A stretch of 64,000 nucleotides of DNA from Posidonia oceanica (GCA_037176725.1 JAZBRS010000037.1:10930001-10994000); one strand, 5' to 3'; counted from the first letter of the stretch, positions 43,861-57,204 are shown. Notes: a model not told the origin generated them from the sequence alone. Numbers and translations: made by a program.

Positions 43861-46800
43861 AGAAAAATAAAGGAACAGTGTAATGGCCGACGGCCATGGA
43901 CACTGTAGCAGCAAGCTGCCAGCATCCATGAACGCCGGCACGGGGGTGTTGAAGCTGCGCAGACCGGCGGGGAGGCGTCTCCAGGTCCTGACGGAGGTCG
44001 GACGACGTTCGGCAGAGCTCGACGCTGGCTGGAGCGAGCCGGAGAGGCCACCGGAGGTCTGTAGAGCTTCAGAAGCGCGTTCCGGGCGATCGACGCGACG
44101 ACGCGGCGATCTGAAGACCGGAGCGTGTTCCTGAGGCTCGTGCGGACCTGAGGCAACCGCTGGAATGCCGTTCTGCTGACCGGAGCGGAGGGACGCACGG
44201 AGAGGCTCGCCGGAGAAGACGATGCTGACCGGAGCTGACTCGGCGCAGGAGCGAAGGGAAACCTATTCTAAGGGGGGGAAAGCAAGAGGGGAAGAAGATT
44301 AGGCTAAGGGGATAAGGAGTTACCTATTCCCGTGGCTGGGTAGTCCTCCCGACGCAGGTGGTTTCAGAGGTCGACGATGAGCTCGGTCTGGCTACTGCGG
44401 GCGTCTCCGATGGCTTCTGGGCGTCCGGTTCTGCTCAGTGCGATGCCCCGGAGCTTGCTGGATGCTTAGATGCGAGCTTGCAGGCCGGAGGCAGGAGTCG
44501 GCTTTTTTGGGTGCTGCTGGTTCTGCCGGAGACGAGGGGAGTGGTCTGTTGCTCCTCGGGCTGAACGGGACCTTCTGGCAGGTAGCTGGGTGTTTGGTGA
44601 AGGTGTCTGGGCAATCGAATTGGGCTTCGGTGGACTGCAGGTGGGATTTGCAGATTGGTTGGTTTTCTGATCAGAGGGGACGGCAGGTGTTTGTAGTGGA
44701 AGGTTCGGCCTGTGGTGGGTTGCTGGGCTGAAGGTCGGGTGGCTTGGGGAGGTGGACTTCAGGCGAGTATCTGGGAAAAGTTTGGGATGGATTGGAGGTC
44801 TGTGGATTCGGGAATTTTGAAGTGGAAGGTGATGGGTTCTGTGGTGGAATTTCAGGTGCTTTGGGGTGAATCTGGGTTGGTCTTGAGCGTGGAAGAAAGG
44901 AGGAGGAGTACTGGGATTCTGGGTGTGTTTGGGGGATGAAAATGGAAGGGATTTGATGACTGGAACGGGCTTGGTTTTGGGGGAAGAGGAAGAGGAAATT
45001 GCTGCTGAATTCAGAGGAAGGAGGAGGAGAATGCTGGGAATTCTCTCTGGATTTCAGCTCTCTCTCGGACGATCCAAAAGACACTGGAAGGAAGCGGAAG
45101 GGCTGGCTTTATCAGCGGAGCTGGGCGCGCTGAGGATTTTCAAATCCTGTCGGCGCTGAACACTGGAGCTGGAATGAGAGGCAGACGGCGAGACGACAGG
45201 CAGTAAATGCCCACCGGAAAAGGCGTTGAGAGACGAGAGAGGAGCGGCGAGCTGTTGCTGATCTGATGGAGAGGGAAGGCTTGAAATTTGAAAGGAGGAG
45301 GGAGCGCTGTAGGCTCACGGGAGGAGAAGGAAAATCGCAGAGGAAGAAGTAGGAAGAGGGAGAAGGAGGGAAGCGGGCCGGGCCACAAACCGGAGGAGAG
45401 AAAAAAAAGAAAAAAAAGAAAGAAGGAAGGGGTGGACGGGCTAGATTGGGCCCAGTAGGAAAAAAAGAAGAAAAAGGATAGGAAGAAAGGGAGAAGGAGA
45501 GGAGAAAAAGAGGAGAAATAAATTAGGTAAAAATAAAATAAAAATAAGTAAAAATATTAGAATGATTATGTTGTGAGTCAGGATCTTGATTAAATTTTTA
45601 ATGACTGTTGTTAGTTGATTAATTCTGATTTTAGAGGGGTTTTGGGTTTGATTAGGGTTTTAAGGGTTTTCTTCGTTTTTAACTTGTTTTCCATTTTGAT
45701 TAAGTGTTTGTTAAGCCTTTTAAGTTATTTTTTAAATGTGTTTTTCTTGTTAAGCATTTGGGATGTTAATTAGGATTTTTTAAGATTTATTTTTGGATTA
45801 ATTAGAGTGAGTTTTGGCATTTGATTTTAGTCCTTTTAGGATTCTTCTTAAGTCTTTTTTGAATTATGTTTTTGATCTTATGTTTGTTAAGTTCTCTTGA
45901 TGTTTTTTGGTTAAGTTTCTTCTTGATGGATTAAGTGTTTTTAAATCTTCTTAATTTGTTTCTCATTTTCTTTTTAATTAAGTTCTTAAGTTGTTCTTCT
46001 TAGGTTTGTTAAGTTAAGTCTTTTTTCATTAATTATTTGTCTTAGTGTTTTTAATTGTTTTACTTCTTCTTAGGGTTTGTTCTTAGATTATTTTGATAGG
46101 GTTTTCATTTCTGATTGGTTTTGATTATATTTTAGTTTTTTCCTTGATTTTACAGCATTTTCTTCTGGTTATTTTGTATTTTTTAGGTTACATTCCTTGG
46201 TTTTCCATTTTAGCTAATTTTAGTTGGGTTTAGGTTTTTAATTGTTTGTTTAGTATTTTTAATTATTTTTCTTAGGGTTCTGGTTTGTTTCCCTTTTGTT
46301 TTAGAGTTTTAGAGATTTAGAGATTTTTAAGGGTTTTTTATGGATTTTAGCAAAAGAAGGAAAAGGAAAAGAGAAGGAAGAAGAAAAGGGAAAAAGGAGG
46401 AATAAAGGGGAAAGAGATGAGTTGGAGGAGAATAATTTTTTAAAAGTCAGGGAAAATGCTAAAAATAAGGTAAAAATAGAAATAAGATAGAGAAGAGATA
46501 GAAGCACAAAGGGGGCCCACAGCCAGGCAAGAAAAAGAGAGAGAAGGGGATGAAAAGAAGGAGGATAATCAGGAGAGAGAGAGGAGAGAGAAAAGAATAA
46601 TCCAAGAGAGAGAAAAGGATAATTTAGGTAAAAGGAAGGCTTAAAGGTTTTGAAATGGGGTGAAAATTAGGGAGTGTGTAGCCTAGGATTTCTAGTGTTG
46701 GTTCTAGTGCTTTGGTCTGGTTTTGAGCAGGTTTTGGAGGGGTTTTGAGGTGTAGAAAAAGGGTGGTTTCACCTAGGTTTTCTAGGGTTTTTGGGAATGG

Positions 46801-47036
46801 TTTTGGTTTAAAAGTTTCTAAGTGTTTGGGTAGGTCTGCTAAGTAGGGGTTGATGGATTTTCCTATGGTTTTTGGGCAGGTTTTGGGCTTGGGAAGTGGG
46901 TGTAGGCTTAGGTCAAGTCAGGCTTGTTTTGAAGAGTGGGATGAAGAGGGTTGGGGGTTGTTTTGACCTAGGTTTAGATCCAGAAGTCACCAGAAGGTCC
47001 CACATGATCCGAGCCTGTCAAAATGGGGTGTCAACA

Positions 47037-47575
47037 GATGCCCCTCCCTGAGCAAGGTCAAGCGGAGCGAGGCCGCTGCTCAGGGTTGACAAGACACCCC
47101 ATCTGACTGGGGGGAGCAGAGGTTTGCTATGGGCGTGAGCTACTTATTTGGCGGATGCACCGAAAATCGTAGCCCGTTGCCGCAATGCAAAATGCAGGTG
47201 CCGATGGATGATGTGCAAGGTATGCAATGCATGCTAATGCAAATGCAATGCAAACGTTAGTACAAAAGTTAGTGCAACTAGAATGCTGATGCAGTGCAAG
47301 TGATGCTGATGATGTTAAACTAGTATGCAATGCTAGCCGAGAAGGTGCAGAGATGATGCAAAAGAAATGCTAAAAGAAAGGCACGATGTGGCGCGAGGAC
47401 CTGGCAGGAAGGCCAGACTTGCGCGACAAGGCAAGGAAAAAGAAGGCGCAGCTTGTCCCCACCCAAGGAGCAAGCTAGCAGAAAAAAGAGGGGAGCGATG
47501 GGAGAGAGGCCAACTCTCCTTTCGCAAGGGGGTGCAGGACTTTGCCTTCCTGGGACAAGGTCACGCAAAAAAGGT
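47037..47575 (-). other. 3' untranslated end and polypurine tract of element E
   Basis: The minus-strand tract CTCAGGGAGGGGCATC borders the LTR. A single-copy GCTTG...CAAGC hairpin lies at 47451-47475, homologous to 19798-19822 in A. No gene. Confidence 0.7.
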
Positions 47576-48630
47576 GATAAGGTGTCGGGCTTATCCGCCG
47601 GATAGTTTACGGTCCTATCAACCGGGAGGTGATAGTTTACAGTCCTATCAACTGGAAGCGATAGTTTACAGTCCTATCAACTGGAACGATAGTTTACGGT
47701 CCTATCAACCGGAGGCAGTTGTGAGTGATAGTTACTGGATATCAGCCGTATAACTTGGTTGTGCGGGATAGTTTACAGTCCTATCAACTGGAACGATAGT
47801 TTACAGACCTATCAACTGGAACGATAGTTTACAGTCCTATCAACTGGAAGCGATAGTTTACAGTCCTATCAACTGGAAAGCACAAACCATGAGGGATAGT
47901 TACTGGGTATCAGCCGTATAACGCAAATGCCAGAGAATGATAGTTTACAGTCCTATCAACTGGAACGATAGTTTACAGGCCTATCAACTGGAACGATAGT
48001 TTACAATCCTATCAACTGGAAAGGGCATTTGCGAGGGATAGTTACTAGATATCAACCGTATAACATGATTGCGAGTGATAGTTTACAGTCCTATCAACTG
48101 GAACGATAGTTTACAGTCCTATCAACTGGAATGATAGTTTACAGTCCTATCAACTGGAGCGATAGTTTACAGTCCTATCAACTGGAACGCGCAATCATGA
48201 GGGATAGTTACTAGGTATCAACCGTATAATGCAATTGCAAGTGATAGTTTACGGTCCTATCAACCGGAACGATAGTTTACAGTCCTATCAACTGGAACGA
48301 TAGTTTACAGGCCTATCAACTGGAGCGATAGTTTACAGTCCTATCAACTGGAAGCTGCAATTGCAAGGGACAGTTACTGGATGTTAGCCGTATAACGTAA
48401 TTGCAAGTGATAGTTTCGGATATCAGCCAAGGAATGATAGTTTACAGTCCTATCAACTGGAACGATAGTTTACAGTCCTATCAACTGGAACGATAGTTTA
48501 CAGACCTATCAACTGGAAAGTGCAATTACGAGGGACAGTTACTGGATGTCAGCCGTATAACACAACTGTGGGCCAGATTGGGGATCAGCCCAAGATGATA
48601 GTTTACGGTCCTATCAACCGGAAAGAGCAG
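47576..48630 (-). repeat. Tandem hairpin array 2 of element E
   Basis: Plus strand GATAGTTTACAGTCCTATC followed by AACTGG, about 25 units, interrupted by GATAGTTACTGGATATCAG-type units. In the units with GGT in the first half the second half is ACCGG; in those with AGT it is ACTGG, so the inner pairing is kept. Confidence 0.87.
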
Positions 48631-48631
48631 T

Positions 48632-49440
48632 GATTGATTGATTGATTGATTGATAAGATATCGGACTTATCGGCCGGCAAAGAGGGGATGAAGTAATGAT
48701 GAGATTGATTGATTGATTGATAAGATATCAGACTTATCGGCCGGTAAAGAGGGGATGAGGTAATGATGAGATTGATTGATTGATTGATAAGGTGATAAGA
48801 TATCGGACTTATCGGCCGGCAAAGAGGGGATGAGGTAATGATGAGATATGATAGATTGAAAAGGTGATAAGATATCGAACTTATCGGCCGGCAAAGAGGG
48901 GATGAGGTAATGATGAGATTGATAGATTGAAAAGGTGATAAGATATCGGACTTATCGGCCGGCAAAGAGGGGATGAGGTAATGATGAGATTGATTGATTG
49001 ATTGATAAGATATCGGACTTATCGATCGGCAAAGAGGGGATGACGTAATGATGAGATTGATTGATTGATTGATAAGGTGATAAGATATCGGACTTATCAG
49101 CCGGCAAAGAGGGGATGAGGTAATGATGAGATATGATAGATTGAAAAGGTGATAAGATATCGGACTTATCGGCCGGCAAAGAGGAGATGAGGTAATGATG
49201 AGATTGATAGATTGAAAAGGTGATAAGATATCGGACTTATCGGCCGGCAAAGAGGGGATGAGGTAATGATGAGATTGATAGATTGAAAAGGTGATAAGAT
49301 ATCGGACTTATCGGCCGACAAGGAGGGGATGAGGTAATGATGAGATTGATAGATTGAAAAGGTGATAAGATATCGGACTTATCGGCCGGCAAAGAGGGGA
49401 TGAGGTAATGATGAGATACCGGGCTTGCCGGTAAAGGTTT
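48632..49440 (-). repeat. Tandem hairpin array 1 of element E with GATT microsatellite
   Basis: About eleven units of 60-75 bp: GATAAGATATCGGACTTATC, GGCCGGCAAAGAGGGGATGA, then GATTGATTGATT or GATAGATTGAAAAG. More regular than array 1 of A, so it was probably homogenised or expanded in this lineage. Confidence 0.87.
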
Positions 49441-50251
49441 CGCGAGAGCGAATCATCCCATGACATCAGGAATATCATAGGGGAAAGAGGGGGGAGAATG
49501 ATACTAAGGGGCGATCAAAAGATGCCCCTGGTGTCAGGATGACACCAGGGTTGGCCAGCACGTCCTTGGTATCAAAAACCGAGGGTGAAGACAAGACTGT
49601 CATGCTTGTCAGACGAGTAGTTTGGGGTACCAGCCCGCAGAGGATGACAGGTTGACGGACCTATCGCCGAGCAGTTGGGGGTGCCAGCCCGCAGATGATG
49701 ACAGGTTGACGGACCTATCGCCGAGCAGTTGGGGGTGCCAGCCCGCAGATGATGACAGGTTGACGGACCTATCACCGAGCAGTTGAGGGTGCCAGCCCGC
49801 AGATGATGACAGGTTGACGGACCTATCGCCGAGCAGTTGGGGGTGCCAGCCCGCAGATGATGACTGGTTGACGGACCTATCGCCGAGCAGTTGGGGGTGC
49901 CAGCCCGTAGATGATGACAGGTTGACGGACCTATCGTCGAGTAGTTGGGGGTGCCAGCCCGTAGATGATGACTCAGCCTGGGACGCTGGATTGCTTGGCT
50001 TGCCGGTGCGGGTCTGCAGAGATTCTGGACTCCAGGCGGCAAAGAGGACTTTCCTGCGTTGTGTTGGCTGCAAGTCTGGCCAGAGGGCCTAAGGTGATGT
50101 TGGCAATGATAATGCAATGCATTAAGCAGTGGAAGTGCAAGCAGACAGCAGAAAACACTTTTTCATTGAAAGATCTTGATTACATGCCCGTGGCAGACCA
50201 AAAGCATACAGCATATCTTGAAAGGAAACTACACATCGGTTGTACAAGTGC
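49441..50251 (-). repeat. Conserved hairpin and 54-bp minisatellite of element E
   Basis: The hairpin at 49526-49550 has arms CCCTGGTGTCA and TGACACCAGGG. About seven 54-bp units follow (about 49620-49970), each with GTTGGGGGTGCCAGCCCG, GATGATGACAGGTTGACGG and ACCTATCGCCGAG. Because 54 is a multiple of three, 18-residue repeats appear in several frames; I do not treat them as proteins. A has only one to two copies of this unit. Confidence 0.85.
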
Positions 50252-51453
50252 CTAGCCGGTTCGGGCCTTCTTTGACTGCCTGGAGTCGGGGAATAGCGGG
50301 CCGCCTGGCGGGATTTCATTGACGGGCTAGAGCTCTTGGACCTCAGTCACATACTCAGGGATGCATCCTACACCTCTCACAGCTGCGATGTCTGTTGATC
50401 GCACCCCATGCTGCATCAGATCAGCCAGCTTCTTGGTTGGGGCAATTGTGCTGAGAGGGTATGTTTGAAGAAGCTCGGGCGCTGTGCTGTCAACAAAGGC
50501 GCCCTACTGGAAGCTAAATTGGCGCATAACCCTGATGGGATGGTATTCCACACCCACCGTGAATCCTGGTAGCACAATCAGCCGCGTGTCATGCGCGCTG
50601 AAAAAGACAGTGAAAGGCTCGGTTACAGAGGGGATATACGCCAGGTTACAGCGTTGTCAGTCAGTGCTGATAGCCTTTCATATTCCTCTTTGACGCTTTT
50701 GACTGTCTTGGCACGGACGCTGCTGTAGTAGGCTTCAAAAGCATGTACCTGGGGGCGCAGAAGGTTTATCTCTAAGTGTGCAGTTAGCCAAACTTGTATA
50801 AGTGCCCCGCAGCCGTGGAAGTGGCGGCAGCGATGAGAGATGCGGTCCAGCCCGCGATATGTTTCTGCCAAAACAACTGGTGCCAGGTCTATCTGCCGGG
50901 TCACCACAGCAAGTGCTATCACTGCAACCTCAATGGCCACTGTCAGTCGGCCATGAGTAAAGATAAGCTCGCCCAGGAAGCGGATGACAAATCCTCGGAG
51001 CCACAGCTCATCTCCGAGTTCGACGCGCTTCTTCATGACATCATCAAAGTGCGCTAGGCGAAGCATAGGTTCAGGTCCATTGGTGCAGATCAGTCTTTGT
51101 TGGCAGCTTCGAGTAGGGAGCCCAGTCAGCTGGCTCAGGACCTCGAGGTATCCGTCACGCCTCATGAAGATTAGCGGCCCCATGATCTTCGAGAAGCCGC
51201 AGATCCGACGCACTTCTTCCAGTGTGGGTGTGAACTCAGTTCTGCCAAAGCGAAAGACGTGGTGTGCCGGTTTCCAGAATCTTGCGGTGGCACACAGAAG
51301 ATGGCGGCTTACTTCCACATCAGCAGCCTTCAGCAGCTTGGTTGGGATGCCCCACAGGCGCAGCTTTTCGCAGTCTTCTTGGGTAAGCTCGCTGATCCAT
51401 TCTCGTAGGGTCTCCGAGCAGTGTGCTGGAGTCAACAGAGTGGGGAAGCCCAT
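50252..51453 (-). pseudogene. ORF3 of element E: DUF7745/plant-mobile-domain-like protein (broken)
   Basis: ATG at 51453 begins MGFPTLLTPAHCSETLREWI. It is open to 50623 with ADVEVSRHLLCATARFWKPA, FRFGRTEFTPTLEEVRRICG, MGPLIFMRRDGY and FLGELIFTHGRLTVAIEVA. A 1-base change near 50630 shifts the frame. The rest (LPGFTVGVEYHPIRVMRQF and a basic end) is read in another frame to TAG at 50252, with TAG at 50504 (CAG in A) and near 50330 (TGG in B). Same position and length as ORF3 of A and B. Confidence 0.74.
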
Positions 51454-51502
51454 TGCGCAGATCGCAGGGGTACAGGCAGATAACTGTAGAGCTTGAAGGC
51501 AC

Positions 51503-51530
51503 CTGTTATACATATTGCAAATAGTCAGAT
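51503..51530 (-). promoter_or_regulatory. Splice acceptor-like site before ORF3 (element E)
   Basis: Minus strand ATTTGCAATATGTATAACAG then GTGCC; AG pairs with plus bases 51503-51504. Equivalent to 16310 in A and 26260 in B. Confidence 0.5.
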
Positions 51531-52884
51531 CACACAGGTATATAAGCTCTGACAGAAAGCAGAATCTGAGGCTGATAATGTAGTTCAGTATGCATCCAGC
51601 AGCTAAAGTCAGAATGTAGCAGTTAAGCACAGATAAGCAAAGGGAATCTGCAGCAGTCTTGTGGACACGGGGCAAGGGCTGGCAGGAGATCTGGACTAGT
51701 GCAGCTCGAGCAGCGTCGACGCGTTCTCGGCAAGAAGTACTATCTCAGAGTCGAAGCGAGTTGCAGAGCGAAAGGATTGATAAGAAAGAAGGGATGATTG
51801 AGGATGCATGCATGATGCAGGTCGGTATGCTTATGAAATGATTAGTATGCTTGGGTGCCCTCAGCATACGGAGTGCTTTGGTGCCTGCTGCAAAGGAAAG
51901 GAGTGGTGCCCGACTCACTGGGCCCTACTCAGACTCTTGGCTCGCTGGTGGCACTCTGGAACGGGTGTTGGCACTTGTACAGGTGGTGGTGTGGTGAGGA
52001 CAGGCTACTTGCCGAACTCTCAGGACCTACACCTACTCTTTCTGCCCTCTTTTTTTTGATCTCTCCCTCATAGGTATGCAGTCTTTCTCTGCCCCTAGCT
52101 CGGAGAGGGTAAGTGTTTGCTTTTGGAGGGAAGTGGTAGACCCTTTTTAAGCTTAACACCCTTGGGTCTCTTGTAAGGTACGGGGGATGATGGTACCTGC
52201 ATTTTTGGGCCGAATCATGCCCTTTTCTCTTTTCTTTCTTTTCTTCTCTTTTTTTTTGTTTGCTTTTTTTCTCCTTTTTTTTGTTTTTGTTCTATCTCTC
52301 TTCTTTTATTTTTGCTTGTTTGATTTCTCTTTTTTTTTTCTTTTTTTTTTCAGGCTTTTGCTATCCCCATTTTGGTGGTAAAAGAAGGGTGTTTGAGTCG
52401 TGATGGATCTGGGCTTTGGGTCTGCTGTGTGATGGGTAGAAGGAGCAGGGTTAGACTGCACACCCCTATCTCTAGGGTCGGCTTCTGTCTTCGTCTTCTG
52501 TTCCTTGGATGCGCCCAAGCCTAGATGTCTACTCTCACTTTTTCCAGACTCACATCCTAACATTTTTTCTCCCTCAAAGGTGTATGTCTTTACGAGTTTA
52601 GGCAGTTCGCCTGTCCTGATTGGTGGTGGCTCCCTCACTAGCTAAGACATCTAAGTAGTGCCGGGTGAGGTAGGGCGGACTCTTTCCAGAGCAGGCAAGC
52701 ACTTCCGGTTCTCATCACCGGGCCAAAAGATGTAATGCATGATTTGAAGGGAGGACGATGATGATTGACAGAGAGTTGATGCATGAGTAGGATAGATAGA
52801 AGATGCAAGCAGGACGAGAATGCAAGAAGTGAGAATGCAAGTGTGTAGGTGGGAGAAGGGCATCGGCAACGGGACCGCTTTCGA
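51531..52884 (-). other. Spacer between pol and ORF3 of element E
   Basis: Colinear with 14912-16308 of A. It holds a T-rich low-complexity stretch near 52200-52350. No gene supported. Confidence 0.7.
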
Positions 52885-55800
52885 CTACTGATAGTACTTC
52901 TTGAGGTAGCAAAGGTTGACGGGCTCAGACTGCTCGACCCGGTCCATATCCTCAAGAGTTACAGCGCCTCCCGAAAAGATCTGCTTGACCACGAAGGGGC
53001 CACGCCAATTAGGTCGGAATTTCCCTCGACCATCAGGCAAATGAATGGCACGCAAAACGAGGTCCCCTGGCTGAAAGTTTCTGGGCTGGACCTTCTTCAG
53101 GAATGCTTTGGCCATCCGCTTCTGGTAGCAGTGAGCGTTGTGCATAGCTTGCAGTCTGTGCTCATCAATCAGATTTAGTTGGACGCAGCGGTCTTCAACC
53201 CATTCTGCCTCTTCCAACTCAGCTTCTCATAGGATCCGCAGTGAGGGGATTTCTACTTCAACAGGTAGCACCGCTTCCATGCCGTACACCAGAGAATACG
53301 TGGTGGCTCCCGTCGAGGTCCAGATTGATGTCCTGTACGCCCAGAGCACGTACGGGAGCTTGTCATGCCAATCCTTGTGGATTTCTGCCATCTTCTTTAG
53401 GATTTTAACAATGTTCTTGTTTGCAGACTCCACCGCTCTGTTCATCTGTGGCCGGTAGGGCGAGGATCGATGACGCTTGATCTTGAGATTCTGTAGGTAT
53501 TCCTCGATCCTCTTGGCAATGAAGTTTGTGCCATTATCAGAGATGACTGAGTGCGGGACCCCATATCGGGCAACGATATTGTTCTTGATAAATTTTTCTG
53601 TTGCCACAGCGGTGACTGTCTTATAAGAGGCTGCTTCCACCCACTTGGTAAAGTAATCGATCGCTACCAGAATGTAACGATGTCCATTTGAAGCGGCTGG
53701 GTGGATGGCGCCAATGACATCGATCCCTCAGGTGGAGAACGGCCATGGCGAAGACATGTTATGCAGCTGTTGCGGGGGGGCCTTGATGAAGTTACCATGG
53801 ATCTGGCAGTCGTGGCATCTACGCACGAATCGGCAGCAGTCTGCTTCAATGGTCTGCCAGAAATATCCTTGAAGCATGATCTTCTTGGCCAGGAGGACGC
53901 CGTTCATGTGCGGGCCACAGGTCCCTGCGTGCACTTGAAGCATCAGCGTGTCAGCCTCCGATTTGTTCAGGCAGCGCAGTAGCATCTTATTATATGACCT
54001 TCTGTACAGCTGCCCAGCCCCCAACACATACTTTGACGCCAGATGCGCCAGAGTTCTCTTGTCTGCTGCCGTGGTATCAGGAGGAAAGCTGCCAGACTCC
54101 AGGAAAGATTTTATATCTCGATACCAAGGCTGTTCCTCTGCTGGATTCGCCTCTTCTATATTCAGGCAATATGCAGGCTACTCAATGCGAGTAACAGATA
54201 CATCCACTGCGCTGTCTTCAGGCATAGTGAGCCAGGATGCCAGAGTTGCTAGTGCGTCTGCGTATGCGTTCTTTGCTCTGTTCATGTATGTGAAGCAGAT
54301 GCTCTCAAATTCTTTCATCAGCCTCAGCAGGTGTTCGTGATATGGCACAAGCTTAGGATCTTTTGTCCTCCAGTCGCCGTTCACTTGAGAGATTACTAGC
54401 ATGGCATCACCGTGCACATGCAGCTTCTGCGCCTTATGCTCGAGGGCGACTTTCAACCCTAGGATGCATGCTTCATACTCTGCTTCATTGTTTGTGCAGG
54501 TGAAAGTCAGCTTCCTCGCGAAGGGAATCATCTATCCCTGGGGCGCGGTCAACACTGCGCCTACGCCTCGACCCTTTTTGTTGACAGTGCCATCAAAGTA
54601 GAGCTGCCATTCCTCTTGTTTTTCAGGATTTTTCTCCTCAGAGCCCTCCATTGCGAAGAGGATGTCCTCGTCAGGGAACTGCGTCTGGAGGGGTTGGTAT
54701 TCTGGCAGAGGAAGATCAGCAAGATGGTCTGCCATGGCCTGACCCTTCATGGATTTCTGTGTGACAAAGGTGATGTCGTACTGAGACAATAACACCTGCC
54801 ACCTAGCACATCTGCCTACCATGGCCGGCTTTTGAAAGAGGAACATGATAGGATCATGCCGGCATAAGAGCTGAACTGGGTATGCCATCATGTAGTGCCT
54901 TAGTTTCTGTGCAGCCCAGACAAGGGACAAGCAGGTCTTCTCTAGTGTACTGTACCTAGCTTATCATTCATTAGATTTCTTGCTCAGGTAGTAGATGGCG
55001 CGCTCCTTTCTACCAGATTCGTCATGTTGGCCCAAGACGGCGCCCATGGAATGCTGCGTGGTAGAAAGGTAGAGAAGCAAAGGTCTCCCTGGTGTAGGGG
55101 GGAACCAGGACAGGAGGCTTGATCAACAGCTGCTTGATCTTGGCAAATGCAACCTAACACTCCTCGCTCCAGTCGATTTGCGCATTTTTCTTCAGGAGCT
55201 TAAATATGGGTTCACAGATGGGCGTAAGCTGTGCAATAAAGCGGCTGATATACTGTAAATGCCCAAGCAGACTTCTGACCTCCTTTTCCATTATGGGGGT
55301 GGCATATCCACGATGGCTTTTGCTTTCATCGGGTCCACCTCAACCCCCCTTTGGCTAACAATGTAGCCGAGCAGTTTGTCAGAAGACACCCCGAATACAC
55401 ACTTCTTGGGATTTAGGCGCAATTTGTATTTCCGTAGACGATCAAAGAGCTTTCTTAGATAGGCAAGATGGTCTTCAGGCTCTCTGGTTTTAGCAATCAT
55501 GTCGTCTACATAGACCTCTACTTCTTGGTGCATGAGGTCGTGGAACAGCGCAGTCATGGCCCTCTGATAGGTCGCACCAGCATTTTTCAGGCCGAACGGC
55601 ATGACTTGGTAGCAGAAGACTCCCCAAGGGGTGATGAATGAAGTCTTTTCCATGTCTTCTTCTGCCATTTTAATTTGGTTATATCCAAAAAAGCCGTCCA
55701 TGAAGGAGAGCATCTTGTGGCCCGCTGTATTGTCGACTAGGACATCAATGTGAGGCAAGGGGAAGTCGTCCTTGGGACTTGCCTTGTTCAGGTCCCTGTA

Positions 55801-57201
55801 GTCGATGCAGATCCGGATTCGGTCATCTCTCTTGGGCATAGGTACAATGTTGGCCAGCCACTCAGGATAAAGAACGACCTTCAGAAAGTTGACTCTGAGC
55901 TGCTTCATTATCTCTTCTTTGATCATGAGCAGCCACTGCGGTCGCCATCTTCTTAGTTTCTGCTTCACTGGCTTGGCATCCGGGTTTAAGGGCAGATTGT
56001 GCACCACTATCTCTATGCCAAGGCCGACCATATCCTCGTAACTCCAGGCGAAGACAACCGCATATTCTTTCAAGAATGCGATGAACTCTGCTCGAACCTG
56101 GGAGGACAGCTGAGCACTGATACGAACTTCTCTGACTTCCTCAGCCGTGCCGATGTTGACAACCTCTGTTTCTTCTTCAACATGGAGGTTGGGGCCTTCT
56201 GGGTCGTCGTCATAGGGCTGGAACTCGGGCAACGGTTCGTCAATCTCACCCATGCCCGTATCGTCCTCCTCTCCATATGCAATAAGTTCTGAGAGGATCT
56301 CTTTCTCAAAAGAAGGACTTGTGATGTTGAAAGAGTGTATATGTTCCACTGCTTGGCCCTGGTGACGCTTCAGGATGGTCACGCTCACTCGAGTATTCTT
56401 GTAGCCTCGGTGTGCGACCTCCGTCCCAGCAACTCCTTCTGCTGTTTGCTCTGGCCTGACTGATTCTGCTGAGTGCTCTACTGATACTGCGGAGGGCCTT
56501 GCTGATTCTGCCACTGACACTGCTGATGGCCCTACTGCTGAGGCTGCTAACAACTCTGTTGCTGATTCAGCCTTCTGCTCTGTTACTGCTGCTGCTTGGA
56601 CTGCTAGTGCTTCCTCCTCTGAGTCTTTTACTGTGCTTGGGGAGGGTATGCCGGACCGGCGGCTGATCTGGGCACTGCCGCCCGCTATGCTGCTCCGGTG
56701 AGGCATGTGTTGCACAAACAACCTAGACCCGCCTTCTGGTCGGAGAGTGATGAGCTCATCTGGTCTAGGGGAGTCCGGTGCTACTGAGCCTTCTTCCAGG
56801 ACCATGATAGAGGCATGGTCTTCTTGCAGGGGAGGGTCTGTAACCACGGCTTTCCCTCTCCTTTCTGTGACTCGATGCTCTGCCAGGTCTTCTGCTATCG
56901 ACTTGATTTGTTCTTGATAAAGTAGCTCTAAGTCAGACATCCATGAATCGACCTGGGCTTCTATCGCCACTCCTTCCTCCTCGTCTGAGGGTGAGTCGAC
57001 GTAGTAGGCGCCGGGGGCCTGCAGCACTGGCCCGGCTGCAAGGCGGATCGCTGCTCTAGGAATTTGCATGATCTGGCTCATGGGCACGCCTGATAGCGGC
57101 AGCTTTGGCGTGGGAGATCCAAACAGACTGGTCAGCGGAGCCACAGATGGGTATGCTGCCAGTGTCACTGTTGCAGGTGGAGGGCAGGCAGAGGTGCTCT
57201 T
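52885..57201 (-). pseudogene. pol: pol of element E: RT, RNase H, archaeal-type RNase H, integrase
   Basis: Same domain order as A. The N-terminal 600 residues are open (55291-57168): Ser/Ala/Glu-rich linker, then RT with RICIDYRDLNKA, the standard MPFGLKNAG and YVDD. A 1-base loss near 55290 and a 1-base gain near 55097 cancel each other, leaving about 190 bases out of frame. The archaeal-type RNase H (about 54220-54600) keeps YFDGT, NNEAEYEA, HGDAML and YADALA. Integrase shows CHDC, GIDVIG, ISDNGTNF and AVESANKN, ending KKYYQ at 52885. Stops: 54956-54961 (two adjacent), 54532 and 54178 (CAG in A), 53728 (TGG in A) and near 53227. Confidence 0.93.
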
Positions 57202-57204
57202 CTA
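57202..57204 (-). other. Amber codon at the protease/pol boundary of element E
   Basis: Minus-strand TAG then AAGAGCACC, at the same aligned position as 10592-10594 in A and in frame with both neighbours. The next ATG in frame is more than 100 bases into the pol linker. Confidence 0.6.

Larger units (their letters stand above)
41053..47036 (-). repeat. 3' LTR of element E (5984 bp)
   Basis: On the minus strand it starts TGTTGACACCCCATTTTGAC (47036) and ends GGGATTACTACA (41053). Conserved terminal block about 41053-41650, 30-bp array about 41755-42165, degenerate repeats 42890-43860, then a GC-rich and a T/G- and purine-rich segment. It diverges more from the A LTRs than these do from each other, but the order of blocks is the same. 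Confidence 0.93.

Noticed and set aside
49572..50117. Frames with 18-residue repeats
   Set aside because: By-product of a 54-bp minisatellite in untranslated 3' sequence; A lacks an equivalent frame.
52200..52350. T-rich tract as terminator or retroposon tail
   Set aside because: The equivalent A/G-rich tract exists at the same place in A (15490-15570), so it belongs to the element spacer.
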